A stretch of DNA of 64,000 nt from Palsa-504 sp963705835 (GTDB lineage Bacteria > Actinomycetota > Actinomycetes > Streptosporangiales > Streptosporangiaceae): the NCBI GenBank assembly GCA_963705835.1, contig CAVPLC010000047.1, forward strand, positions 1 to 64,000. The letters run 5' to 3'. Shown here in pieces: positions 15,700-23,796 of the stretch. The position numbers and the translations under genes are program-made. Every line of letters starts with the position of its first letter. Position 1 is the first letter of the stretch. The notes under the pieces were generated by a model, which had not been told where the DNA came from, ran no database searches, and was given only the letters and a program-made list of their open reading frames with translations.

Positions 15700-17531
15700 C
15701 CACCGACGCCAGCACCTGGCGCGGCGTGGCCGCGGAGAAGGCCGATGAGGTCAGCGCCGGGCTGGCCGCCCTGCTGCGCGAGCGGAGCAGGCGGCTGCTC
15801 GGTGACCTGCTGCGGCCGCACCGGCGCGCGGTGATCGTCACCATCTCGCTGATCGTGGTGGAGAGCCTGGCCGCGCTGGCCGGCCCGTGGCTGGTCGGCC
15901 TGGCCATCGACAATGGCCTGCCGCCGCTGCTGCACGCCCATGACGCCGCGCCGCTGCTCGGCATCGCCGCCGCCTTCGGCTTGGCGGTCGCCGTGCAGGC
16001 CGTTACCACCCGCATGTTCGTAACCATGACCGGCCGCGTCGGCCAGCGGATCGTCCTCGAGCTGCGTAACCGCCTGTTCGCGCACGCCCAGGAACTGGAC
16101 GTGGCGTTCCACGAGAGCTACACCTCGGGACGGGTCATCTCCCGGCAGACCTCCGACATCGACTCGATCTCGGACTTGTTCGAGGAGGGCCTCGACTCGC
16201 TGATCGCGGCGATCTTGACCCTGCTGCTGGTCGGAACCGGCATGCTGCTGCTGGACTGGCAGCTCGGCCTGGTGGTACTGGCCGGGTTCGTCCCGCTGAC
16301 CTGGATGACGGCCTGGTTCCGGCGCGAGTCGGCCCGGGCGTACCGCCGGACACGGGAAGCCATCGCGCTGGTGATCGTGCAGTTCGTCGAGACGTTCGGC
16401 GGGATCCGGGCGGTGCAGGCGTTCCGCCGCGAGCCGCGGAACGCGGCGATCTTCTCCGGGCTCGGCCAGGACTACGCCGAGTCGAGCAGGCACGCCTCCC
16501 GGCTGTACGCGGTCTACGGCCCGAGCATCTCGCTGGTGGGGAACCTGATCACCGGCGTGGTCCTCGGCTACGGCGGGCTGCTCGTCATCGACGGCGACAT
16601 CAAGGTGGGCGTGCTCGCCACGTTCCTGCTCTACCTGCAGCGGTTCTTCGACCCGCTGCAGGACGTGTCGCAGTTCTACAACACGTTCCAGTCGGCGGCG
16701 TCCGGCCTGGAGAAGATCTCCGGCGTCCTGGAGCAGGACCCGGCGGTGCCCGAACCCGTCTCGCCCGCCGAGCTTCCCGGGCGGCATGCGGCCTCAACCG
16801 GGCGGCGGGTGCGGTTCGAGTCGGTCACCTTCGGCTACCGGGACAACCTGGTGCTGCCCGGCCTGGACCTGGACATCCCGGCCGGCCAGACCGTGGCCCT
16901 GGTGGGCGAGACCGGCGCGGGCAAGACGACGATCGCGCGGCTGCTCGGACGGTTCTACGATCCGCGCTCGGGCCGCGTCACGCTCGACGGGATCGACCTG
17001 CGGGACCTGCCCGATGCCGAGCTGCGCACCGAGGTCATCGTGATCACCCAGGAGAACTTCCTGTTCGAGGGGTCGGTCGCGGACAACATCAGGCTCGGCC
17101 GCCCGGACGCGTCAGACGCCGACGTGCAGACCGCGGCCCGGATGATCGGCGCGCACGACTTCATCGCCGCGCTGCCCGAGCGCTACGACACGCCGGTCGG
17201 CAAGCGCGGCGGCCGGCTGTCGGCCGGGCAGCGCCAGCTCATCTCGTTCGCGCGGGCGTTCCTGGCCGCCCCGGCCGTGCTCGTCCTTGACGAGGCCACC
17301 TCGCTGCTCGACATCCCGAGCGAGCGGCTGGTCCAGGGCGCCCTGCGCACGGTGCTGGCCGACCGGACCGCCGTCATCATCGCCCACCGGCTGTCCACCG
17401 TGGCGATCGCCGACCGGGTGCTGGTCCTGGACCAGGGCCGCGTCACCGAGGATGGCTCGCCCGCCGAGCTGATGGCCGGCGACGGCGAGTACGCCGCGCT
17501 GCACTCGAGCTGGGCGGCCAGCCTCGCCTGA
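15696..17531 (+). CDS. ABC exporter half-transporter, catalytically complete subunit
   Basis: This 611-residue protein has an exporter membrane domain (about 45-330) and an ATPase domain with Walker A GETGAGKTT near 403, Q-loop VITQENFLF, signature LSAGQRQL near 507, Walker B LVLDEATS and H-loop IIAHRLST. The catalytic Glu is present, but the signature has Ala in place of the second-position Gly. That is the variant expected opposite a degenerate partner site, so this subunit and the preceding one most likely form an asymmetric heterodimer. Cargo cannot be deduced. Confidence 0.9.
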   Translation: MTTDASTWRGVAAEKADEVSAGLAALLRERSRRLLGDLLRPHRRAVIVTISLIVVESLAALAGPWLVGLAIDNGLPPLLHAHDAAPLLGIAAAFGLAVAVQAVTTRMFVTMTGRVGQRIVLELRNRLFAHAQELDVAFHESYTSGRVISRQTSDIDSISDLFEEGLDSLIAAILTLLLVGTGMLLLDWQLGLVVLAGFVPLTWMTAWFRRESARAYRRTREAIALVIVQFVETFGGIRAVQAFRREPRNAAIFSGLGQDYAESSRHASRLYAVYGPSISLVGNLITGVVLGYGGLLVIDGDIKVGVLATFLLYLQRFFDPLQDVSQFYNTFQSAASGLEKISGVLEQDPAVPEPVSPAELPGRHAASTGRRVRFESVTFGYRDNLVLPGLDLDIPAGQTVALVGETGAGKTTIARLLGRFYDPRSGRVTLDGIDLRDLPDAELRTEVIVITQENFLFEGSVADNIRLGRPDASDADVQTAARMIGAHDFIAALPERYDTPVGKRGGRLSAGQRQLISFARAFLAAPAVLVLDEATSLLDIPSERLVQGALRTVLADRTAVIIAHRLSTVAIADRVLVLDQGRVTEDGSPAELMAGDGEYAALHSSWAASLA

Positions 17532-17545
17532 CGCCCGCCGTCCGA

Positions 17546-18475
17546 TCAGGCCGCTACCGCCCGGATCGCGGTGATGAGCGACCGGGCGGTTGCGGTCACG
17601 GGGCGGTCTCGCGCGTAGCACAGGGCGATCGTCCGCAATGTCGCCGTGGCCAGCGGCTCGCGCGGCTCCAGCCAGGTCAGCGCCGGGTCGACGGCCCGGC
17701 TCGCGGCCACGCGCCCGATGCAGGCGTGGCCGAGCCCGGCCGCGACGAGCCGCTGAAGGGCCAGGTTGTCGTCGGTGCGGTAGACGATCTTCGGGGCGAT
17801 GCCGCGCCGGGCCCAGCTGTCCTCGAGCTCGGCCTGGGCCCGCCACCGGCGGGTCCAGGCGACCAGGTCGAGCTGGTCGAGGACGCCGAACCCGGGGTGC
17901 TCCAGGCCCGCGATCGCGCTGTCGCGGCGGGTGAGGATGACCCAGGCATCGTCCATCACCGCGATGGCCTCGACGTACTCGTCGGTCTCCGCGTCGTAGG
18001 CGAACGCGAGGTCCAGGTCGCCGCGGCGCAGCGCGGCCCGTGAGCCGTCTGCGTCGTCGACCGCGATGAGCACGACCTCGACGCCGGGATGGTCGTCGCG
18101 GAAGGCACGCAGGGCCGCGGGCATGATCTCGGCCGCCGCGGTCTGGGTGACGCCGACCCGGACCCGAACGATCTCGCCGCGGGCCGCCTGCTCGGCGTCG
18201 GCGGCCACGGCCTCGACCTCGCTCAGCGCCCGCCGGGCCCGGCGGCAGACCGCCTCGCCCGCCGGAGTCAGGCTGACGGGTGCGCGGCCGCCCGGGCGGT
18301 GGAACAGCGGCTGGTCAAGCGCCGCTTCCAGCGCCGATACCTGGTGCGACAGCGCGGACTGGGTGTAGCCGAGCGCGCTGGCGGCCCGCCGGAACGACCC
18401 GAGTTCGGCGACCGCGAGGACCGCTTGCAGCTCGCGGAGCCCGAGACCGTTTTTGATCGGCTGAATCGATCGCAA
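17546..18475 (-). CDS. LysR-family transcriptional regulator
   Basis: This 309-residue regulator has an N-terminal winged HTH (LRELQAVLAVAELGSFRRAASALGYTQSALSHQVSALE) and a periplasmic-binding-protein-like effector domain. It is divergent from the MFS gene at 18565, separated by an AT-rich stretch of about 90 bases, so it probably controls that transporter and itself. Its 3' end is 14 bases from the ABC operon's end (convergent). Confidence 0.88.
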   Translation of the reverse strand: MRSIQPIKNGLGLRELQAVLAVAELGSFRRAASALGYTQSALSHQVSALEAALDQPLFHRPGGRAPVSLTPAGEAVCRRARRALSEVEAVAADAEQAARGEIVRVRVGVTQTAAAEIMPAALRAFRDDHPGVEVVLIAVDDADGSRAALRRGDLDLAFAYDAETDEYVEAIAVMDDAWVILTRRDSAIAGLEHPGFGVLDQLDLVAWTRRWRAQAELEDSWARRGIAPKIVYRTDDNLALQRLVAAGLGHACIGRVAASRAVDPALTWLEPREPLATATLRTIALCYARDRPVTATARSLITAIRAVAA

Positions 18476-18564
18476 CTGCGATATTCCTTCACTTTAGCTG
18501 AACTTTCTCTCATATTAAACTGACGAGTGCCAGCTGACCAGCGGGAACGAGCGAGGAGGAGACC

Positions 18565-19953
18565 ATGAGGCAGGGCGCCCGGATCGGCCACGGGGTCGAC
18601 GGGATCGACGGGGTCCAGGGGGTCCAGGGGGTCCAGGGGGTCCAGGAGGTCCAGGAGGTCCAGGGGGTCCAGGGGGTCCAGGGGGTCCAGGGGGTCGGCG
18701 GGACGGGGCCTTTCGGTGGGCCAGGGCTGTTCCGCCTGCTGATCTACGGCCTGATCCTGGCCAGCGCGGCCGCCCAGTTCGCGCTCGTCCCGGTCATGCC
18801 GGTCTACGCCCACCGGCTCGGCCTGTCCGGATTCCAGCAGGGGATGGTGCTCGGCGCGACCGGGCTCGCCGCCCTGGCCGTGTCCGTGCCCGCCGGGACG
18901 CTGTCCGACCGGTTCGGCGCCCGGCGGATCACGCTGGCCTCGGGCCTGCTGATGGCGGCCGCGACCCTCGCCCAGGCCCTGGCCGGCAGCTTCCCGGTCC
19001 TGCTCGCCTCCCGGCTCGCGTTCGGGGCCGGCTACGCCATGGTGTGGACCGCCGGGCTGTGCTGGCTCGCCGACGTCGCCGGAGGACCGGCGGCCCTGGG
19101 CGGGTCCGTGGCCAGCGCCGGCGTCGGCGGCGTCGCCGGACCCGCCGCCTCCGGCGCGCTCACCCAGCACCTCGGGCTGGCCGTCCCCCTGCTGGCCGGC
19201 GCCGCGGGATTCGCCGTGATCACCGTCGCGCTCGGCTGGCTCCGGGTGCCGCCCGCCCCGGCCGCGGTCCGCGGCACGGCCTTCGCTGGCCTGCGGGCCG
19301 CCGCCCGGGACCGCAGCGTCATCGGCGCCGCCGCGGCGGTGGTGGTGGCCGGCCTGAGCACCGGGGCATCGGCCCTGCTCGTCCCGGCCCAGCTGCACGC
19401 CGCCGGGGCCTCGCCCGGGCAGATCGGCCTGGTCTTCGCCACCGCCGGGATCTTGTTCGCGGCCGGCAGCGCGCTGACCGCCGCGGCCGGCCGGCGGGCG
19501 GTGAACCTGCCGGTGATCTGCGGCGGCATGGTCGCCCTGACCGCCGCCCTCTCGCTCGGCGCGCTCAGCACGGCATCACTGGTCATCATCGTGATGCTGT
19601 GCCTGACCACCGCGGCCCGTTCGGTCCTGTGGACGGTCAGCTACCCGCTGGCCGCCGACGCGGCCGGGCGGGGCGGCACCGGCCTGGGCGCGGCGGTCGG
19701 CCTGCTCAACGGCGTCTGGGCCGCGACGGCGGTGCTCGGCCCGCTCGCCGCCGGCCTGGCCGCCGAGCACCTCAGCGCGCGGGCCGCCTTCGGGCTGACC
19801 GAGGCCGCCTGCGCCGCCGCCCTGGCCGTCGCCGCGGTCGCGGCCCGGCCCACCCGGCTCTCGGCCCGCCGTGCGGCCCGCTCCGTTCCCGGCCCGGACG
19901 TCGCGGACGGCGGCCTGGCCCGCAGCGACCCGCAGCACTCCAGCAACTTTTAG
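18565..19953 (+). CDS. MFS transporter with GVQ tandem-repeat N-terminus
   Basis: This 462-residue protein has about 12 membrane helices and the MFS loop motif GTLSDRFGARRI. GGAGG at 18554 precedes the ATG at 18565. Residues 16-42 are nine tripeptides (GVQ or EVQ) encoded by a 9-bp repeat, forming a cytosolic tail before the first helix; this is not part of the MFS fold. It is divergently paired with a LysR gene, which suggests drug or metabolite efflux inducible by a small ligand. Confidence 0.85.
   Translation: MRQGARIGHGVDGIDGVQGVQGVQGVQEVQEVQGVQGVQGVQGVGGTGPFGGPGLFRLLIYGLILASAAAQFALVPVMPVYAHRLGLSGFQQGMVLGATGLAALAVSVPAGTLSDRFGARRITLASGLLMAAATLAQALAGSFPVLLASRLAFGAGYAMVWTAGLCWLADVAGGPAALGGSVASAGVGGVAGPAASGALTQHLGLAVPLLAGAAGFAVITVALGWLRVPPAPAAVRGTAFAGLRAAARDRSVIGAAAAVVVAGLSTGASALLVPAQLHAAGASPGQIGLVFATAGILFAAGSALTAAAGRRAVNLPVICGGMVALTAALSLGALSTASLVIIVMLCLTTAARSVLWTVSYPLAADAAGRGGTGLGAAVGLLNGVWAATAVLGPLAAGLAAEHLSARAAFGLTEAACAAALAVAAVAARPTRLSARRAARSVPGPDVADGGLARSDPQHSSNF
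18610..18690 (+). repeat. 9-bp minisatellite (GGGGTCCAG) inside the MFS gene
   Basis: Nine in-frame copies of GGGGTCCAG (two with GAGGTCCAG) are arranged head to tail, encoding GVQ x4, EVQ x2, GVQ x3. A tenth copy is degenerate (GGGGTCGGC). Since the unit is three codons, copy-number change would not disturb the frame. Confidence 0.9.
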
Positions 19954-19982
19954 ATCAGGAGCACGCATCGCCCGGCATCTAC

Positions 19983-20068
19983 CGGGGAGGATTCGGGCCT
20001 GTGGGAGAGTTTAGGGGTCTACAGCGCGCCTGCGCACAAACCGCTCCCCGGAGCCTCAATCCTCCCCG
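19983..20068. terminator. Large inverted repeat between convergent genes, possible terminator
   Basis: CGGGGAGGATT at 19983-19993 pairs with AATCCTCCCCG at 20058-20068, followed by ATTTT. The loop of about 64 bases contains a smaller stem, GCTCC-CC-GGAGC. It lies between the 3' ends of the MFS and HxlR genes. The long loop makes a classical terminator uncertain; a structured RNA is the alternative. Confidence 0.4.
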
Positions 20069-20120
20069 ATTTTGCTGAGGCCAACGCAACACCATGCACA
20101 CCGGCCTCGTCCGTGCCGTG

Positions 20121-20552
20121 CTAGACGACGTGTACCTCGCCGTGCTGGGGCTCGTGGTCGACGAGCTGGTCGCAGGTCGGGCAGTACCAGCGGACCTCGA
20201 TCGGGGTGCCGCACGCGGAGTGCCGGGGAGCCTCGGCCAGGTCCGTGTGGCCGGCCCCCCACGACGCCAGCAGGTGGAGCGCGCCCGCGAGCTCGCCGCC
20301 CTCGGCGGTCAGCTGGTAGGCGGCGCGGGGCGGCCGGTCGGAGTAGGGCCGGGCCACGATCAGCCCTTCCCGTTCTAGCCGCTTCAGCCGCTCGGACAGG
20401 ATGTTCGCCGCAATGCCGGGGAGCTGGTCGAGCAGGTCATTGAACCGGCGCGGGCCGTCGAGCAGCGCCTCCACCACCAGCAGCGTCCACCGGTCGCCGA
20501 CCCTGGCCAGCGCCTCGGCCAGCGGCGACAGGGGATCTTCTCGCTGAGCCAT
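20121..20552 (-). CDS. HxlR-family regulator with C-terminal zinc-ribbon
   Basis: This 143-residue protein has an HxlR winged HTH (ALARVGDRWTLLVVEALLDGPRRFNDLL, then ILSERLKRLEREGL). Its C-terminus carries CGTPIEVRWYCPTC, a two-Cys plus CxxC arrangement that should bind a metal or sense thiol redox state. I chose the ATG at 20552 (MAQREDPLSP). It faces the protease gene across an 85-base gap containing a perfect palindrome, its probable operator. Confidence 0.85.
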   Translation of the reverse strand: MAQREDPLSPLAEALARVGDRWTLLVVEALLDGPRRFNDLLDQLPGIAANILSERLKRLEREGLIVARPYSDRPPRAAYQLTAEGGELAGALHLLASWGAGHTDLAEAPRHSACGTPIEVRWYCPTCDQLVDHEPQHGEVHVV

Positions 20553-20595
20553 GAGCGAAATCGTAGCCTCCCGCGTTGACATCGTCGAAGTCAAT

Positions 20596-20613
20596 AGTAA
20601 CTTGCAAGTTACT
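20596..20613. promoter_or_regulatory. Perfect palindromic operator of the HxlR regulator
   Basis: AGTAACTTGCAAGTTACT is an exact 18-bp inverted repeat. It lies between the divergent HxlR and protease genes, 25 bases upstream of the protease ATG and close to a TTGACA box at 20576-20581. HxlR/DUF24 proteins bind sites of this GTAACTTGCAAGTTAC type, so repression of both genes is likely. Confidence 0.8.
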
Positions 20614-20637
20614 ACCTATCGGAAAGGTGTAGCGGTA

Positions 20638-21540
20638 ATGACGATCTTCGACGAGATCCAGGCCAGCATCACGCGGCTGGCGGAGGAGGCTGGCTCCTCG
20701 GTGGTGGGCATCGGGCAGCGCTGGGGGGCCGGCTCGGGCATCGTGCTCGGCGAGGGCAAGGTGCTGACCAACGCCCATAACGTCCGCGGCAATAACGTGA
20801 CGGTCACCTTCGCCGACGGCCGCACGGCCGAGGGCACCGTGGCCGGGCGCGACATCGACGGCGACCTGGCCGTCATCGAGACCGACACCGGCCAGGCTCC
20901 GGCGCTGACCTGGGCCACCGACGCGCCCGCCATCGGGCTGCCCGTCTTCGCCCTGTCCAACCCGGGCGGCCGCGGGCTGCGCGTGACGTTCGGGACCGTA
21001 TCCGGCATCGACCGGTCTTTCCGCGGCCCCCGCGGCATGAGGATCACCGGCAGCCTGGAGCACACCTCCCCGCTGCTGCCCGGCTCCTCGGGCGGCCCGG
21101 TCCTTGACGCCTCCGGGCACCTACTCGGGATCAACACGAACCGGCTGGGCGAAGGCTTCTACCTGGCCATCCCGGCTGACGAGGCGCTGCGCGGCCGGAT
21201 CGACGCGCTCGGCCGCGGGGAATCGGTGCGGCCGGCGCAGCTCGGCGTCACCATCATGCCCGGCCACGTGGCCCGGCGGATGCGGCGCGCGGTCGGCCTG
21301 CCCGACGCCGAGGGCCTGCTCATCCGCGACGTGGCCGAGGACAGCCCGGCGGCGCGGGCCGACCTGGCCTCCGGCGACCTGATCGTGACGGTCGCGGGCG
21401 AGCCGGTCCGTCACGTCGACGACCTGTTCGGCGCGCTGCGGACCGCGGCGCCCGGCGCCACCCTCGAGATGACCGTCCTGCGCGGCACCGACGAGCGCAC
21501 CATCCAGGTCACCCTCGGCCAGCCCGAAGCGGACGCGTAG
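20638..21540 (+). CDS. Trypsin-like serine protease with PDZ domain, no signal peptide
   Basis: This 300-residue protein has an HtrA-like layout: protease domain (about 15-185) with His47 in TNAHNV, Asp76 in DGDLAVIE and Ser151 in GSSGGP, then a PDZ domain (about 205-295, EGLLIRDVAEDSPAARADL). Unlike DegP/HtrA proteins it lacks a signal peptide or membrane anchor, so it should act in the cytoplasm. A GGAAAGG site precedes the ATG at 20638. The HxlR-type palindrome in its promoter suggests induction by an oxidative, electrophile or metal signal. Confidence 0.87.
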   Translation: MTIFDEIQASITRLAEEAGSSVVGIGQRWGAGSGIVLGEGKVLTNAHNVRGNNVTVTFADGRTAEGTVAGRDIDGDLAVIETDTGQAPALTWATDAPAIGLPVFALSNPGGRGLRVTFGTVSGIDRSFRGPRGMRITGSLEHTSPLLPGSSGGPVLDASGHLLGINTNRLGEGFYLAIPADEALRGRIDALGRGESVRPAQLGVTIMPGHVARRMRRAVGLPDAEGLLIRDVAEDSPAARADLASGDLIVTVAGEPVRHVDDLFGALRTAAPGATLEMTVLRGTDERTIQVTLGQPEADA

Positions 21541-21608
21541 CCGCCGGAGCGCGCCCCGGCATGTCCCGGCGCGGAGCACGGTGCTCCGTTCGGAAAAAAA
21601 AAGATGAG

Positions 21609-21648
21609 ACCGGGCTTTCACCTCGTTAGGGGACGGTGAGAGCCCGGT
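21609..21648 (-). terminator. Stem-loop terminator between protease and response-regulator genes
   Basis: ACCGGGCTTTCACC (21609-21622) pairs with GGTGAGAGCCCGGT (21635-21648), with one wobble and a 12-base loop. On the minus strand the stem is followed by a run of eight T, so it is a good Rho-independent terminator for the two-component operon; it may also stop + strand transcripts. Confidence 0.85.
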
Positions 21649-21695
21649 TTCACCTTCCCGGGCGGGTGGGGCGGCGCGGCCAGGCGAGGCGGCGG

Positions 21696-22376
21696 TCAGG
21701 TGGGCGGGTCGCCGGGGATGACGATGCCGGTCTCGTAGGCCAGGATCACGGCCTGCACCCGGTCGCGCAGGCCCAGCTTGGCCAGCAGGTTGCCCACGTG
21801 GGTCTTGACCGTCGCCTCGCTGACGAACAGGGCGGCCGCGATCTCGGTGTTGCTGCCGCCGCGGGCCAGCAGGACCAGTACCTCGCGCTCCCGCGCGGTC
21901 AGCGTGGCGAGCCGCGACGGCGCGGGTGAGGTCTGCGGCGGCCTGCGGGCGAACACCTCGATGAGGCGGCGGGTGACGGTCGGGGCCAGCATGGCGTTGC
22001 CCGCCGCGACGGCGCGGACCGCGGCGATCAGGTCGGCGCGGGGCGCGTCCTTGAGCAGGAACCCGCTGGCGCCCGCGCGCAGCGCGTCGTAGACGTACTC
22101 GTCCAGGTCGAAGGTGGTGAGCATGATCACCTTCGGAGCGGGCGAGGCGCGGGTGAGCAGGCGGGCCGCCTCGAGCCCGTCCATCCCGGGCATCCGGATG
22201 TCCATGAGGACCACGTCGGGCCGGTGCGCCGCGGCCGCCGACACGGCCGCCTCGCCGTTGGCCGCCTCCCCCACCACCGTGATGCCCTCTGCCGCCTCCA
22301 GGATGACGCAGAACCCCGACCGGACCAGTTCCTGGTCATCGACGACCAGGACGCGGATGGGGGCGGGGGCGGTCAT
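21696..22376 (-). CDS. LuxR/NarL-family two-component response regulator
   Basis: This 226-residue protein has a receiver domain (VLVVDDQELVRSGF at the start; phospho-acceptor Asp in VVLMDIRMPGMDG; Lys in FLLKDAP) and a C-terminal LuxR HTH (LTAREREVLVLLARGGSNTEIAAALFVSEATVKTHVGNLL). The ATG at 22376 overlaps the stop of the kinase gene (ATGA), so the two are translated together. The target genes are not shown by the sequence. Confidence 0.92.
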   Translation of the reverse strand: MTAPAPIRVLVVDDQELVRSGFCVILEAAEGITVVGEAANGEAAVSAAAAHRPDVVLMDIRMPGMDGLEAARLLTRASPAPKVIMLTTFDLDEYVYDALRAGASGFLLKDAPRADLIAAVRAVAAGNAMLAPTVTRRLIEVFARRPPQTSPAPSRLATLTAREREVLVLLARGGSNTEIAAALFVSEATVKTHVGNLLAKLGLRDRVQAVILAYETGIVIPGDPPT

Positions 22377-23626
22377 CGCGAGGGCAGCCGCGCGGTGACG
22401 GCGAAGCCGTCGGCGGGGGACGTCGGGTTCGGGCCGACGGTCAGGTTGCCGCCGCACGAGGCCACGCGCTCGGCGATCCCGGCCAGGCCGAGGCCCGAAC
22501 CGGCCAGCAGCGGGCCGAGCTCGCGGCCATCCGCATCGGTCAACGGGGCCCGCCCTACGGCGGCCCGGCCCGGCCGCCGGCCGGATTCGGTGACGCTGAC
22601 CGTGATGTACCCGGGTTCATAGGACAGGGTGACGGCGGCGCGGGCGGCGCGGGAGTGGCGGATCGTGTTGGTCAGCGCCTCCTGGATGATGCGGTACGCG
22701 GTCAGGTCCACCCCCGGGGCGAGCGGTTCCGGCGTGCCCGCCACCGCGAAGTCGACCGGCAGCCCGGCCCCGCGCACCTGGTCGAGCACCTCGCCGAGTT
22801 CGCCGAGCGAGGCCGAGGGCGCCGTCTGGGGACGTTCGGAGGGGCCGCGCAGCACGCCGAGGAGCCTGCGCAGCTCGGTCAGCGCCTGCCGGGCGGTATC
22901 GCCGATGATGTCCACGGCCTTGCGGGCCTGCTCGGGCCGGCCGGGAAGCAGGGACGCGGCCGCTTCGGCCTGGACCGCGATGAGGCTCACATGGTGCGCC
23001 ACCACGTCATGCAGCTCGCGGGCGATCCGGGTGCGCTCCCGGCCTGCGGCCAGGGCGGACTGGCGGTCGAGTTCGGCTTCGGCGCGCTCGGCCCGGCTCT
23101 GCGCCGCCTGCAGGCTGGCCCGCTTGGTGCGGCTGAGCACGCCCGCGCCCCACGCGGTGAGGAAGATCATCACCTGGAAGATGGTGTCGTACGGCTGCTG
23201 GTGACCGGGTGCGGCCTCGGAGACGGCGATGCCGGCCGCCACCAGCGCGCACGCGGCCCAGCGCCAGACCGGGCCGCGGCGGTCGATGATCGTGTAGAAC
23301 GCGATCGCGGGCCCGAGCGGGAACGGCGCGAACGTGAACCCGATCTGGTCGTAGGCGACCCGCGCGGCCCCGACGACCAGGCCGACCCCGATCGGCCAGG
23401 TCCGGCGCCAGGCGAGCGGAAGCCCCTGGGCGATGACCAGCGTGAGCGCCAGCCAGAGCGGATGCTGCTGGGCGCCGTTGGGCAGCAGCGAGACCGCGTT
23501 GACGGCGGCCAGAGCGACGCCGAGCCCCAGGTCCTGAAGCTGCTCTTGGCGCCGGGGCGGGAGCGCGGCCAGGCGCGCTCCCGCCGACCGCGGGAGCCCG
23601 GCCACCCGTGCCGCCGCCCTGTTCAC
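22373..23626 (-). CDS. Sensor histidine kinase (HisKA_3 type)
   Basis: This 417-residue kinase has several N-terminal membrane segments (about 30-150), a short coiled linker, the dimerisation/phospho-acceptor motif ERTRIARELHDVVAHHVSLI and a HATPase domain ending in GSGLGLAGIAERVASCGG. It partners the adjacent response regulator, with which its stop codon overlaps. It has no recognisable extracellular sensing domain, so the signal is probably perceived within the membrane. Confidence 0.92.
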   Translation of the reverse strand: MNRAAARVAGLPRSAGARLAALPPRRQEQLQDLGLGVALAAVNAVSLLPNGAQQHPLWLALTLVIAQGLPLAWRRTWPIGVGLVVGAARVAYDQIGFTFAPFPLGPAIAFYTIIDRRGPVWRWAACALVAAGIAVSEAAPGHQQPYDTIFQVMIFLTAWGAGVLSRTKRASLQAAQSRAERAEAELDRQSALAAGRERTRIARELHDVVAHHVSLIAVQAEAAASLLPGRPEQARKAVDIIGDTARQALTELRRLLGVLRGPSERPQTAPSASLGELGEVLDQVRGAGLPVDFAVAGTPEPLAPGVDLTAYRIIQEALTNTIRHSRAARAAVTLSYEPGYITVSVTESGRRPGRAAVGRAPLTDADGRELGPLLAGSGLGLAGIAERVASCGGNLTVGPNPTSPADGFAVTARLPSR

Positions 23627-23796
23627 GACCCGATGCTACGACCTGGCCCGTGGCCTGGGGATCATCCGCCAGGCGGATCTAGCCGCTGCTCCTTTCGGCG
23701 GAGGCCGGGCCTTGAAGCGCCCGTGCGCTCCGACGCGAGACGGAGTCGGCAAACCGCTCCGGTGCCCGATGTGCTGGCCGCTCCCCGGCCGCGACG

